Below are positions 1 to 10,293 of a stretch of DNA of 64,000 bases, piece by piece. The stretch is from NCBI GenBank assembly GCA_011799875.1, contig CM022298.1, forward strand, positions 197,150,076-197,214,075. The letters are read 5' to 3'. Under the pieces are notes generated by a model. That model ran no database searches. It had not been told where the DNA came from and saw only the letters and a program-made list of their open reading frames with translations. How positions within the stretch are numbered: position 1 is the stretch's first letter; the number at the start of each line of letters is the position of its first letter. The DNA comes from Thinopyrum elongatum. Lineage: Eukaryota > Streptophyta > Magnoliopsida > Poales > Poaceae. The position numbers were made by a program, and so were the translations under genes.

Positions 1-2010
1 CATTTTCCCATACGCAAAAGGGATCGAAGCATGGATCAGTACCGCTCATATATGTACCTACAAGCAACCAGTAAATGTTAGAAGCTAAACTGAGATTGCA
101 CAAATGATGTAAAATACAACTACCTACGTTACTAAGTACAAGTATTTTTAGAGATTTCAATATGAACTACATATGGATGTATATAGAATTATAGACATAG
201 TTTAGATTAGAATCTAGATTCACTCATTTTCCTCCATATTATGTCTATATTGGAATCTCTAAAAATACTTATATTTAGGGACAGATGGTGTATAAGACAT
301 GGGATGCAGCTAACCTCGACGGCAAACAACAACATCGCCCATTGTAGCCCTGTGTAAGTACATGGAAAGGCAATGTTAACTACAACAGGGTTAACATCCA
401 CCAAAAATAGCAAATGGTAATAAAACAGTAGCATCTGTAGTGATATCTTCATTGCAAAAGAGTAGCACGGTAGCAAAGGGACGGATTAAAAATGGATAGA
501 ATTGTTTACTACAACAGACAACCTAGTATAGCCATTGAAACTGGTACTGATAGAAATGGAATTGACAGAGTTAAACATCGCAAGGCAGGTGCTGCTAGAG
601 CAGAGAATGGCCATGTTGTCTATAAAAAGGTAGGGGAAATAGATAAGACAGGCTAGGCGTGTTTACTACAACATGCTTAATACATGAACCGTACAAAACA
701 TGGCCATTGCAACAGGTATTGGTAAGATTCAACTGGTCAGTACATACTTGGTAAGTCCTGAGGGGTAGTTGCTGGGGCACTTCATATGGACAAGAGCCCG
801 CTCCAAGTCGGCCGCAGTGGAGGCAAGGTGTTCCTCCGGGTTGAAGAGTGGATCAGTGCCGCTAACATATGTGCCTACAAGAAGCAAGTAAATGTTGGAA
901 GCCAAACTGCAATTGCACAAATGATGTAAAATACTGTAAGACATGGGATGCAGCTAACCTCGACGGCAAACAACAACATCGCCCGTTATGGCCCTGCATA
1001 AGTACATGGAAAGGCATGTTAAGTACAATAGGGTTAGCATCTACTAAAAATAGCAAATGCGCAGCATCTCTAGTATATCTTCATTACGGAGAGTAGCACG
1101 GTGGCAAAGGGACAGATTAAAAAATGGATACAACTATTAATTGCAACAGGCTTAACAACATGCTAAGTCATGTTTTGTAAGTTTGTAGCCATTGAAATAC
1201 AACTGTTAAAAAATGGATACAACTGTTAATTGCAACATGCTTAATAGCCATGGAAACCGGTACTGATAAAAATGCAATTGGCAGAGTTAAACATCGCAAG
1301 GCAGGTGCTGCCAGAGCAGAGAATGGCCCAGTTGTCTATAAAAAGGTACGGAAAATAGCTAAAATGTGTTAGGCATGTTTACTACAACATGCTTAATACA
1401 TCAACTGTACAAAATATAGCCATTGCAACTGGTATTGGTAAGATTGAACTAGTGAGTTCATACTTGGTAAGTCCTAAGAGGTAGCTGCTGGGGCACTTCA
1501 TCTTGGCCAGAGCCCGCCGAAAGTCAGCGGCGGCGAAGGCGAGCTGTTCCTTCAGTTCGAAGCGTGGATCAGTGCCACTGACATGTGTACCTACAGACAA
1601 CCAGTAAATGTTAGAAGATAAACTGCAATTGCACAAATGATGTAAAATACTGTAAGACATGGGATGCAGCTAACCTCGATGGCAAACAACAACATCGCTC
1701 GTTATGACGCTGCGTAAGTACATGGACAAGCATGTTAACTAAAACAGGGTTAGCATCCACAAAAAATAGCAAATGGGCAGCATTTGTAGTGATATCCCGA
1801 GTCATGTATTGTAAGTTTGTTGCTGGTATTGGTGAAATTGAGTTGGACAGTTAATACTTGAACATCACACAGTGTGCAGTACTGAAATAAACAAGGCACG
1901 AACATGCTTAATACATCATCTGTACAAAACATAGCCATTGCAAGTGGTATTGGTAAGATTGAGCTGGTCAGATCATACTTGTTAAGTCCTGAGGGTAGTC
2001 GCTGGGGCAC
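1..2010. repeat. Three-copy tandem repeat, 644-716 bp period
   Basis: A block containing 'gggatgcagctaacctcga' recurs at 301, 945 and 1661, giving periods of 644 and 716 bp. The surrounding sequence (the 'aacatgcttaatacat' stretch, the GC-rich exon-like block and the 'gcacaaatgatgtaaaat' stretch) is repeated in the same order. A fourth, partial copy covers about 1800-2010. Length differences come from small indels and from a MITE in the first copy. The repeat carries the 114-bp exon-like unit described above. Confidence 0.8.
121..292. mobile_element. Stowaway-like MITE
   Basis: This ~170-bp AT-rich segment is absent from the two sister copies of the surrounding tandem repeat, which continue directly from 'aaaatac' to 'taagacatggg'. 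It is flanked by TA. Its ends are imperfect inverted repeats related to the grass Stowaway end CTCCCTCCGTTCCTAAATA: the left end has 'cctacgttactaagtac', and the right end has the complement of 'tatttagggacagatgg'. Internal 'tttttagagattt' and 'aatctctaaaaa' continue the inverted repeat. The copy is degenerate and codes for nothing; any movement would need a Mariner transposase from elsewhere. Confidence 0.7.
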
Positions 2011-2257
2011 TTCATCTAAGCCAAAGCCTGCACCAAGTCGGCGGCGGCGGAGGCGAGGTGTTCCTCCGGGTCAACACGCACAGCGGCAATCGTGCCATCG
2101 ACCGCCATCAGCTCCTCGACCTCCACGTGATATGTGGTTGGGCTTGTGCGGCGATGCTCTGGAGGTAGGGGCGGTGGGGATTTGGAGGCATGAGGATGTT
2201 TCGCAACCGCCATATAAGCAATCAGGCCGGGGTCATGATAGAGATCGGTGGGTTACC

Positions 2258-3204
2258 TGACTGGATCGACGATGCTCGGGCAGAACGTATATTGGTTGAA
2301 GCTGTGGTTGCGGCGGCGGTGGCTTGAGCTACCGGGAGGGGGAAGGGGGGAGATACTACGGAAATTTGATGTGTGGGGATGTGGTGGGAGGAATAAATTC
2401 TAAAATTGCGAGCCTAATGAAAATTTCACTGAGAAACTTGAAACTTGGGCGGGGGAAACACACAACACAGACGAAGCGCATAAAATACTCATGTGTGAGA
2501 AAAGAGAAAATTGGCAGATCCCGTCTCCAAGAAAATGTACATGTGTAGTTGATTTTTTCAGTCAATGGTACGCTTGCTTTTTTAGGATACATCGCACAGG
2601 TAACTGACTTATGGATCATTAACGCAAAAAATGCACACGGGTACGCCATAGAAACCGATCTTCTATTAATTCTTATATCTATCAACATCTCTAGCCGCAC
2701 CTAATTTAAAAAATCTCTTTCATTGTATCAGGATTATTCAATGTGCATGAACGAGGCAAGGTTACACCCGATGTACAATCATCGGTTTATGAAATGCAAT
2801 CAAGTGTCAACCTGCCTCGCTCGGATAGCCAGATTTGATCCTATGCAACAAGAGAGAAGTTTGCTGCCATCCGCCGGCGCGGTAATTTAAGCCAGTGTGC
2901 GACCAACTCGCGTGGTGAGATGGGACTAAAAACCAGCTGCGGCCAGCTCTAGTCTCTGGTGGCTGCGGGCGGACGTTTCGGGAGTATTTAGGGCCGGGTG
3001 CGGCTACAAAACTTTAGTGAACACATTCTAATCAATGCTCAAGGCCTTCAAAGGATGCGCTTACCGACATTGTACGTTAATAATAGATAGTACCAACTTA
3101 GAGTACTACTGGTAATTTATTCTAAAACTAGTACGTATGTAGTACTGGTAGATGCTCATAATTAATTATACAAACTTACGGGCGACACACACACTAACTA
3201 CTTC
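2258..3204. other. Unassigned host sequence
   Basis: No convincing gene, terminal repeat or tandem structure is visible. A possible upstream exon of the minus-strand repeat-exon gene ends at 2257. On the plus strand a short frame at about 2238-2327 reads through a plausible peptide (GLPDWIDDARAERIL), which is too short to call. The rest is mixed-composition sequence with no similarity I recognise. Confidence 0.4.
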
Positions 3205-3597
3205 TCACATGCTGGCATCGGGGCATGCTGGCCAGACACTGTCGTTCTCCTTCCCGGCCATGTCGGTGGCAGCCCACCGTGCTTCGATCTCCGCCGAGCT
3301 CTCCTCAGCACGGCGTGCGGCCTCTTCTTTCTTGCAGTGGCGGGACTCTCTTTTCTTGATTGCTTTCTGCCTTTTCTGCTCCTTCTGTGCGGCTTTGGCC
3401 GCCTCTAGATCCACCGCCCATTCTGCCATGGCAGCATCAAAGTCCGCCCACGTACTTGTGTGGCCACGGGCGGTGATGAACTCGGCGCAGCGGGATGCCA
3501 TCGCTTCCTTACCATGTGTGTGGTCGCGGGTGGTGAGGAACTCGGCGTGTCGGTATGCCATCGCTTCCTTACCAGTTACTGTGCGCCGTGGTGCCAT
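3205..3597 (-). CDS. Small charged coiled-coil protein with internal 20-aa repeat
   Basis: A 130-codon frame starts at the ATG at 3597, preferred over an ATG 31 codons upstream because MAPRRTVTGKEAMAYRH begins the ordered part. Residues ~9-48 are two copies of a ~20-residue repeat (GKEAMAYRHAEFLTTRD and GKEAMASRCAEFITARG). Residues ~50-115 are rich in Ala, Glu, Lys and Arg with heptad-like spacing, so a coiled coil is likely. I see no signal peptide or catalytic motif. Similar charged proteins accompany repeats in Triticeae genomes, but I cannot name a family. The opposite strand is also long and open here (3152-3841), which lowers confidence that this is expressed. Confidence 0.35.
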   Translation of the reverse strand: MAPRRTVTGKEAMAYRHAEFLTTRDHTHGKEAMASRCAEFITARGHTSTWADFDAAMAEWAVDLEAAKAAQKEQKRQKAIKKRESRHCKKEEAARRAEESSAEIEARWAATDMAGKENDSVWPACPDASM

Positions 3598-3889
3598 GAA
3601 CGATGCTTGGAGGGAGCTGTGGGACGGAGTGGCTGGACAGCCGTACAGTGCAGTGGTTTCATTTTTAAGAGCACAACGACAAACGACCAAGGAAATTTGG
3701 CTTCCCTTACAATCTTACTCATCCATTATCGCACACGGTTCATCTCCGTCGCCTCCGAAAACAGTGTGCGCTGAGCCTATTGTGTGTTGCGTTATGATTG
3801 GTGGGAACCCTAGCCACGCGGATCAAGCGTGTGCATTGTAGGATGCGCCGCGATCGAACAACAATCCACATCCCTCACATCACACCCAT

Positions 3890-6090
3890 GCAGCTATAGC
3901 TGGATTGGATTTATATGCGTTAAATGCCTAGAAAATGCACATGATCCCCTAAATATGGTAAATGAGCCCGAAAAAGTGCCAAATTTGAACACGGTGATTT
4001 GTAGGGTGTATGTTCATCGTAGAAAAAAACTTAAGGGCAAAGAATGAAGAAAATTTGGATTCCCCTTCAATCTTGGTGATTTCCATCTCGAAAGCATGGA
4101 ACTTCCTCGGTGATGGTTCGATTTATGAAGGGTGTGCATGACGACATAAGCCTAACCTTCTCAAATTTTTACCAGGGCATGGTGAGGCCATACCATGGCA
4201 CCATGCGAGGTGTCATGTTTTTCAAGCATTTATTTCATTTTTCTATAGTTGAAAAACAAATAAACAAACATTTGTGGTTGACTATTGCCACACATTTCAT
4301 CGAAATATCTGCCCATTCCTTGTAAAAGGCATGATAATTTACTAAATAGCACGAGCATGGTTTTCCAGACAGTTCTTGTGCACCCTTTCATGCACCGATT
4401 GTTTGAATTTGAATTATCTGCATTAATGCCTAGAAAATGCACATAATACCCTAAATATGGTAAATGAACCCGGAAAAGTGCCAAATTTGAACACAGATTT
4501 GTAGGGTGTATGTTCATTGTAGAAAAAACTCATGGACAAAGGACGAAGGAAATTTGGATTCCCCTTCAATCTTGGTGATTTCCCCCTCGAAACCATGAAA
4601 CTTCCTCGGTGATGGTTCGATTTACGAAAGCCGTGCATGACGGCATAAGCCAAACATTCTCAATTTTTTACCAGGGCACGGTGAGGCCATACCATTGCAC
4701 TACGCCAGGCGTCATGTTTTCCAAGCATGTATTTCATTTTTCTATAGTTAAAAAACCAATAAATGACGCGCTTGTGGTTGACTATTGCCACACATTTCCT
4801 TGAAATCTCTGCCCATTCCTTATAAAAGGCACGAGAATTTACTAAATAGCATGAGCATTGTTTTCCAGACCGTTCTTGTGCACCTTTTCATGCACCGATT
4901 GTTCGAATTTGAATTATGTGCATTAATGCCTAGAAAATGCACATAATCCCCTAAATATGGTAAATGAGCCCGGAAAAATGCCAAATTTGAACACGTTGCA
5001 TTGGAGGGGGTATGTTGATCGTTTGAAAAAAACTGAATGACAAACTAGGACGGAAATTTGGATTCCCCTTCAATCTTGGTGATTTTCCCCTCGAAACCAT
5101 GAAACTTCCTCGATGATGGTTTGATTTATGAAGGGCGTGCATGACGATATAAACTAAACCTTCTCAGCTTTTTACCAAGGCACGGTGATGCCATACCATG
5201 GCACCATGCCAGGCGTCATGTTTTTCAAGCATGTATTTCATTTTTCTATAGTTGAAAAACCAATAAAAGACGTGTTTGTGGTTGACTATTGCTACACATT
5301 CCCTTGAAATCTCTGCCCATTCCTTCTAAAAGGCATGAGAATTTACTAAATACCACGAGCATGGTTTTCCAGACCATTCTTGTGCACCTTTTCATGCATT
5401 GATTGTTTGAATTTGAAATATGTGGATTAATGCCTAGAAAATGCACATAATCCCCTAAATATGGTAAATGAGCCCGAAAAAATGCCAAATTTGAACACGT
5501 TGCATTGGAGGGGTATGTTGATTGTAGAAAAAAACTGAATGAAACTAGGAAGGAAATTTGGATTCCTGGCCCCTTCAATCTTGGTGATTTCCCCATCGAA
5601 ACCATGAAACTTCCTCGGTGATGGTTCGATTTATGAAGGGCGTGCACGACGACATAAGCCAAACCTTCTCAAATTTTTACCAGGGCACGGTGAGCCATAC
5701 CATGGCACCATGCCAGCCATCATGTTTTTCAAGTATGTATTTCATTTTTCTATAGGTGAAAAACCAATAAACGACGTGTTCGCGGTTGACTATTGCCACA
5801 CATTTCCTTGAAATCTCTGCCCATTCCTTGTAAAAGGCATGACAATTTACTAAATAGCACAAGCATGGTTTTCCATACCGTTCTCGTGCACCTTTTCATG
5901 CACCGATTGTTTGAATTTGAATTATGTGCATTAATGCCTAGAAAATGCACATAATCCCCTAAATATGGTAAATGAACCCGGAAAAGTGCCAAATTTGAAC
6001 ACGGTGATTTACAGGGTGTATGTTCATCGTAGAAAAAAACTCATGGACAAAGGACGAAGGAAATTTGGAATCCCCTTCAATCTCGGTGAT
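3890..6090. repeat. Satellite-like tandem array, ~500-bp unit, five copies
   Basis: The marker 'cctagaaaatgcaca' occurs at 3928, 4429, 4929, 5433 and 5937, spaced 501, 500, 504 and 504 bp. A second marker, 'gatggttcgatttatgaag' and variants, follows each of the first four. Units are highly similar with scattered substitutions and short indels. No unit encodes a conserved protein. A sequence related to 'tcatctccgtcgcctc' sits on both sides of the array, at 3740 and 6109, as if the array expanded inside one older sequence. Confidence 0.88.
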
Positions 6091-6422
6091 TTACTATCAC
6101 ACACGATTCATCTCCGTCGCCTCTGCGAACCGTGTGTGTTCACCCACACATGCGAAAGGAAAAAAAGAAAACCCTCGCCCCCCTGCCCACTTCATCCCCA
6201 CCCACTCACCGCGGACTCCTCCGTAACTCTGCACCTCATCAACTTCTATCACGGTGGACACGGTAAGCTCGATGGCTTTCGTCGGCAGGCGGAGGTCGTG
6301 CTCCAAATGGCACGGGATTTTGCCCCAACCGCTTGCCGCCGCCTATCTGCACCGACTTGCACCGATATTCTAGACTCTGGTTGATTGGGGTTTTCTGCGG
6401 GATTGGGCCGGGGATTTTTCTC

Positions 6423-7217
6423 ATGGAGAAGGTAATCAATTTAGCGAAATATTCAGTCATCTCTTATCGCAGTCCGTCTATCGTTGTTAATCAACCGGCG
6501 GAAATCATCGTGGATTCATTTTTCATTCATGCGTCCATAGTGCGAGCACAAATCGGGCAAGTGTGGTCGCGGCCAGTCGGAAACGAAGTTCTATCTCACC
6601 ATTTCGGATGACTTCAGGGAGCGCTCGGTATGTTCAATCTCATCCTACCACGGTCGGCATGGCCTAAATTTGTGAACATATACCGTCTATTGCTACATTT
6701 GGATAAAAGGTACGGTGCCACGTGCAGCCTAGACGTCGAAGCTGATTTTTTCCCTATATTAGGAAAATTAATGATGTATTGTTCATTCTGTTACTCTCAT
6801 ATTTGCATCACATCTTTGTTGCATTATTTATGTTTAATTATATATTTTTGTACTTTGCTTTCAGCTATATATTGTTCTGTTCTATCAGTTACTCCCATAT
6901 TTGCATCTTGCTCTGTTATTTCAATATATCTAATTTACGATCTTAATTTTCATTTCAAGCAGTACATCCCTTGCTTTGCAAGAACACGAGTAGACGGAAA
7001 TCTTGGGCTTTACTTTGTTGATGACTCCATGGATGTCATATTGACAACACATCATGGATTTACAATGACAGTTAGCATAAAACTTGATAAAAATGGGCAC
7101 TCCTATTTTGATGCGGACCTTTGGAGAAAAATTTCTAAGTTTTATGAACTGAAAGTTGGCAATAAAATTCTAGTGCGTGCACCACAGCCTGGTCTCACTA
7201 CTGCAGGATGCTGCTAA
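6423..7217 (+). CDS. B3 DNA-binding-domain gene, three exons
   Basis: Three exons fit in one frame. Exon 1 is 6423-6431 (Met-Glu-Lys, then GTAATC). Exon 2 is 6541-6627, after TAG and before GTATG. Exon 3 is 6963-7217, after CAG, ending in TAA. All junctions are phase 0, giving about 116 residues. Residues ~4-15 are Cys- and Lys-rich (CEHKSGKCGRG). Then comes one B3-like domain: FYLTISDDFRERS, IPCFARTR, a VDDSMDVILTT strand, the FDADLWRKISKFYEL helix, and KVGNKILVR at the end. B3 domains bind DNA in plant transcription factors such as the REM and auxin-response families. At 116 residues this is a minimal protein, possibly the first B3 unit of a longer gene. Its 3' side is cut by a CACTA terminus six bases after the stop. 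Function in vivo is unknown. Confidence 0.6.
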
Positions 7218-7352
7218 CGCGACACTACAATCAGAGACCCTTTGACGAAACTGTGTGCGATGCATTAATCGCAAACAGTGATGTAAAAAACCGTCAAAAA
7301 AGATGCAAAACATTTGCGATGGCAGATACATCAAACACGGTTCAGATTTTAC

Positions 7353-7700
7353 TTACGTGTGCGATGAGCAGCATATGGTTCACTCTAATGAACTGTTTGC
7401 GATGAGGCAGAACAACAGAAACGGGTAGCCAGATGAAAGTGTGTGCGATATAAGGCATACAGTTCACTCGGATTAACTATTTGTGATTAGGTAACACAAC
7501 AGAAACGGTCAGCCAGATCAAGGTGTGTGCGATTTACAGCATACAGTTCACTCGGATGAACTATTTGTGATTAGGCGGAACAAAAGAAACGGTCAGCCAG
7601 ATCAAGGTGTGTGTGATAGAGGGCAAACAATCCACTCGGATGAACTGTTTGCGTTGAGCCAAGAGAACAGAAATGGTTCAATTTAACCAGATGTGTGTGA
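7353..7700. repeat. CACTA-A subterminal repeats, ~84 bp x 4, with palindromes
   Basis: The motif 'gtgtgcgat' or 'gtgtgtgat' begins units near 7357, 7441, 7525 and 7609. Each unit contains an imperfect palindrome of the type 'cagttcactcggatgaactg', then 'tttgcgatgagg' and 'aacagaaacgg'. In CACTA elements the transposase-associated DNA-binding protein recognises repeated subterminal motifs. That these units are its sites is inference from position and palindromic form. Confidence 0.7.
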
Positions 7701-8045
7701 TACGCGGCAAACAGGTATGTAATCAGAAATGTGTGCGAAAACCGATAATAACACAAACGATTGCTGCTAGTAAGACGTGTGTGTTGTGCTATGGGATTGC
7801 ATACAGAACAACAACATATATATATACACACTTATAAGGACATGGCTGCAAAACCAAAATAAACATCAAATTACATGGGTGGCTACTACACACATGAGAC
7901 ATGACATTTAATTGCACACACCAAAGTAAACTATTAAATGCACAATTACATAGGTGGCTACTACACACATGACATTTCCACACACGAAAGTAAACTATAT
8001 ATTACATGCATAATTAACTAGGATAAACGATCATCTGATCATCAT

Positions 8046-8273
8046 CTACTTCTTGTGACGCTTGCCGCTACTACTCTGCTTGTGGCTCGATCCAGCCTCG
8101 TCGATTTTGGGATTGAGGCACTTCCTCATGTCAACGATCCGCCTGTGCATCTCGTATCATGTGTACACACTGTTGGCCACAAACCTGAGGTGAGGTTCAT
8201 CCAGTTGCCGCATCCAGGCCCCGTGCCAGGATACGGGAATTGTTCTGTTGGCATCCTGCTGGCCCAGGGTGCG
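8046..8273 (-). pseudogene. Last exon of CACTA-A coding gene, interrupted
   Basis: On the minus strand a frame enters at 8273 and runs 76 codons to TAG at 8046-8048, with one internal TGA at 8157-8159 (codon 39). The first part reads TLGQQDANRTIPVSWHGAW, and the end is very basic (SSHKQSSSGKRHKK). This is coding-like, at the place where CACTA elements have the last exon of a transposase-associated or Ptta/En/Spm-type gene. I cannot assign the family from this fragment. The upstream exons were separated by the Copia insertion. Confidence 0.5.
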
Positions 8274-9773
8274 TGAAAGTGCGTTATATCGACTAGAGGG
8301 GGGGGGGTGAATAGGCGATTTTTATGAATTCGTCACTGAGAAAATACTACTTGACGAATTTCCTAAGCGACGAACTACTAGCAGCGGAATAAGTACTCAG
8401 GTGCATGCATAACAACACAGTAGCATAGTCATCATGATGAAATGAAACATACACAGAGCAAAAGTAGCGTGAAAACAGGATAAGCAGGCAGAAGACAAAG
8501 TGACTGAAGAAATAGGATTGAGGAAATTGAGAAAGTCTTCAGCCAAAGTTTCAAACAGTAATGATCAATTTCATCAACACATGAATGAGGAAATGAAAGG
8601 GTTGAGGAAATAGAACCAGTAACTCGGTGAAGACAATGATTTGGAAGACCAGTTCCAACTGCTTTGACAGTTGTACGTTTGGTTGGAGCGGCTAGGTATT
8701 TAAACCAAAGGACACATAGTCCCAGACACACAGTCCTCACCATATTCTCCTTGAGCTAAGGTCACGCAGACCTCGCCCAATCACTCGTGGTATGTCTTCA
8801 AGGTGACTTACAAACCTTCACAGACTAGGTTACCCGGCGATCCACAATTCCTCTTGAATGATCTAGACCTTGACGCCTAACCATGTGGAAGATGCACAAT
8901 CTTCAAAGGTAACAAGCGTCGGTTCCACACAGGAACAATCTCTTCAGTGATGCTCAATCACTTTGGGTTGTAGGTGTTTGGGTTCTGGGTTTTTCCTCAC
9001 TGATGATTTTCTCTCAAAGACCTCAGAGGATGGGATGCTCTTAATGACAAGTGTCAGTTTCTCTCGGAGCAGCCAACCAGCTAGTGGTTGTAGGGGGCGG
9101 CTATTTATAGCCGGGGAGCAACCCAACATGATAAGACATAAATGCCCTTCAATGATATGACTGTTAGGTGGATAAGATATTTGGGACAGCTGGCGCATAG
9201 CACAGCAACGGTCGGAAATTTGAGCTCTCAAATTCCTTAGGGCTATCATGTTCCTCACTTGTAGGCAATCCGCACTGGCGAATTCCTAACTCCTCAGTCA
9301 GAACAAATTCCTCAGAGACCAAAAGATCTTCGTCTTTGTCACTGAAGAAATTGACAGAACTGTATGAGATTTACAATGGCTTCACTCGAAAGGATTGGGT
9401 ATGTGTTGGCTTTTGAGATGAGCATCACTTGGAAACTTTTCTTTAGTTTTATCTCGACCCCCTTTAATAGTACGGTGTTTCCTATGACTCAAAAAAGAGA
9501 AAATGAAACTACGAAAACAAAAGTCTTCACGCTTCATAATCCTCGCATCAATATCAATGTCTTCAAGGTCACACCAATTTCCTCATTTCCAAAGTCTTCA
9601 AGAAAACCAAAGTCTTCAACTGAAGACATTCATTTTTAGGGGTCGACTTTCTTCGTAAATATCAAACTCCTCATAGACTTATAGAACCTGTGTACACTCA
9701 CAAACACATTAGTCCCTTAACCTATAAGTCTTCAATACACCAAAATCACCAAGGGGCACTAGATGCACTTACA
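8274..9773 (-). repeat. Copia LTR 1 (3' LTR of first unit)
   Basis: The 1,500-bp LTR begins TGAAAGTGCG and ends GCACTTACA as written on the plus strand, so it has TG...CA ends and short inverted termini. On the minus strand it follows a polypurine tract. The flanking five bases at 8269-8273 are GTGCG; the matching duplication would lie outside the window. The LTR shows a run of G near 8298 and differs from LTR 2 by a scatter of substitutions. Confidence 0.88.
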
Positions 9774-10240
9774 ATCTCCCCCTTTTTGGTGATTGATGAC
9801 AAATAGGATAGGTTTTCAACGGGGATAAACATGTGAAATGTAAATACTGATATTGAGGAATTTTATTGCAAGATATAGAAGAACTCCCCCTGAAGATGTG
9901 CATACTGAGGAATTTGCTTTGGATTGCAAATGCACATTTGTAGAATAAAATCATTGAGATCTCCCCCTATATCTTGTAATCCATACACGCATTTAACATA
10001 TAATATGAAGAATTTGAAATGCATGATGAAATATGGTGTCTGACAAAATTCAGCATGCGTGCATTAAAGTACTTGAGGAAATAAGCATGCAGAAAGCAGT
10101 TGAAAAGTATCAGACCACCATAGGACTTAAGTTTACAACTCAACCAACAAACACTTCAGAAGAGCGAGAGTTGTAACTTAAAAAAACAGCCCTTATATAA
10201 GACCCGTTGAAGACTAACTCAAATTTCTCCCCCTTTGTCA
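9774..10240 (-). other. Polypurine tract plus repeated PPT-like motifs
   Basis: Directly inside LTR 1, the minus strand reads AAAAAGGGGGAGAT before the LTR start, a textbook Copia polypurine tract (complement of 9775-9787). Further copies of the AGGGGGAG core occur near 9888, 9963 and 10229 (minus strand). Several PPT-like copies upstream of the 3' LTR are a described hallmark of Sireviruses. The same spacing is seen in the other two Copia copies in this window. The rest of the segment is AT-rich and non-coding. Confidence 0.75.
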
Positions 10241-10293
10241 TCGAATGACCAAAAGGGATGAAAAATGAGGACTAACGCCCCTGAAGAATACCA

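Larger units (their letters stand above)
1..2213 (-). pseudogene. Unrecognised gene with tandemly repeated exons
   Basis: Read on the minus strand, an ATG at 2213 opens a frame that runs through 1979 and ends in a peptide block containing EEHLASAAADL and MKCPS. Two further copies of this block lie at 1464-1577 and 748-861, and a truncated one at 1-44. Each full copy is exactly 114 bp, is bounded by an AG acceptor and a GT donor, and begins and ends in the same phase, so splicing one or more keeps the frame. The first copy is damaged: a TAG replaces a lysine codon in front of MKCPS, and one base is missing in the codons after it. An AG acceptor at 2159-2160 could instead join a further exon ending at 2257. 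I do not recognise the protein. The plus strand is also open in places, so the coding strand is not certain. Confidence 0.35.
7223..8273 (-). mobile_element. CACTA-A: one end of a CACTA (En/Spm) element
   Basis: The sequence starts CACTACAATCAGAGACC, a CACTA-type terminal inverted repeat, directly after CGA, the possible 3-bp target duplication. Subterminal ~84-bp repeats with the core 'gtgtgcgat' follow to about 7700, then AT-rich untranslated sequence, then the last coding exon of a minus-strand gene. The element is cut at 8273 by a Copia LTR; its remainder should lie beyond the Copia dimer, outside this window. Because coding exons enter in reverse, this is the element's 3' end. Confidence 0.65.

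Noticed and set aside
4110..5992. Repeated short frames of 60-140 codons within the ~500-bp array.
   Set aside because: Frames are not kept from unit to unit; stops and indels fall at different places.
7353..7700. CRISPR-like regular repeats.
   Set aside because: Units are directly tandem without unique spacers, in a plant CACTA terminus.
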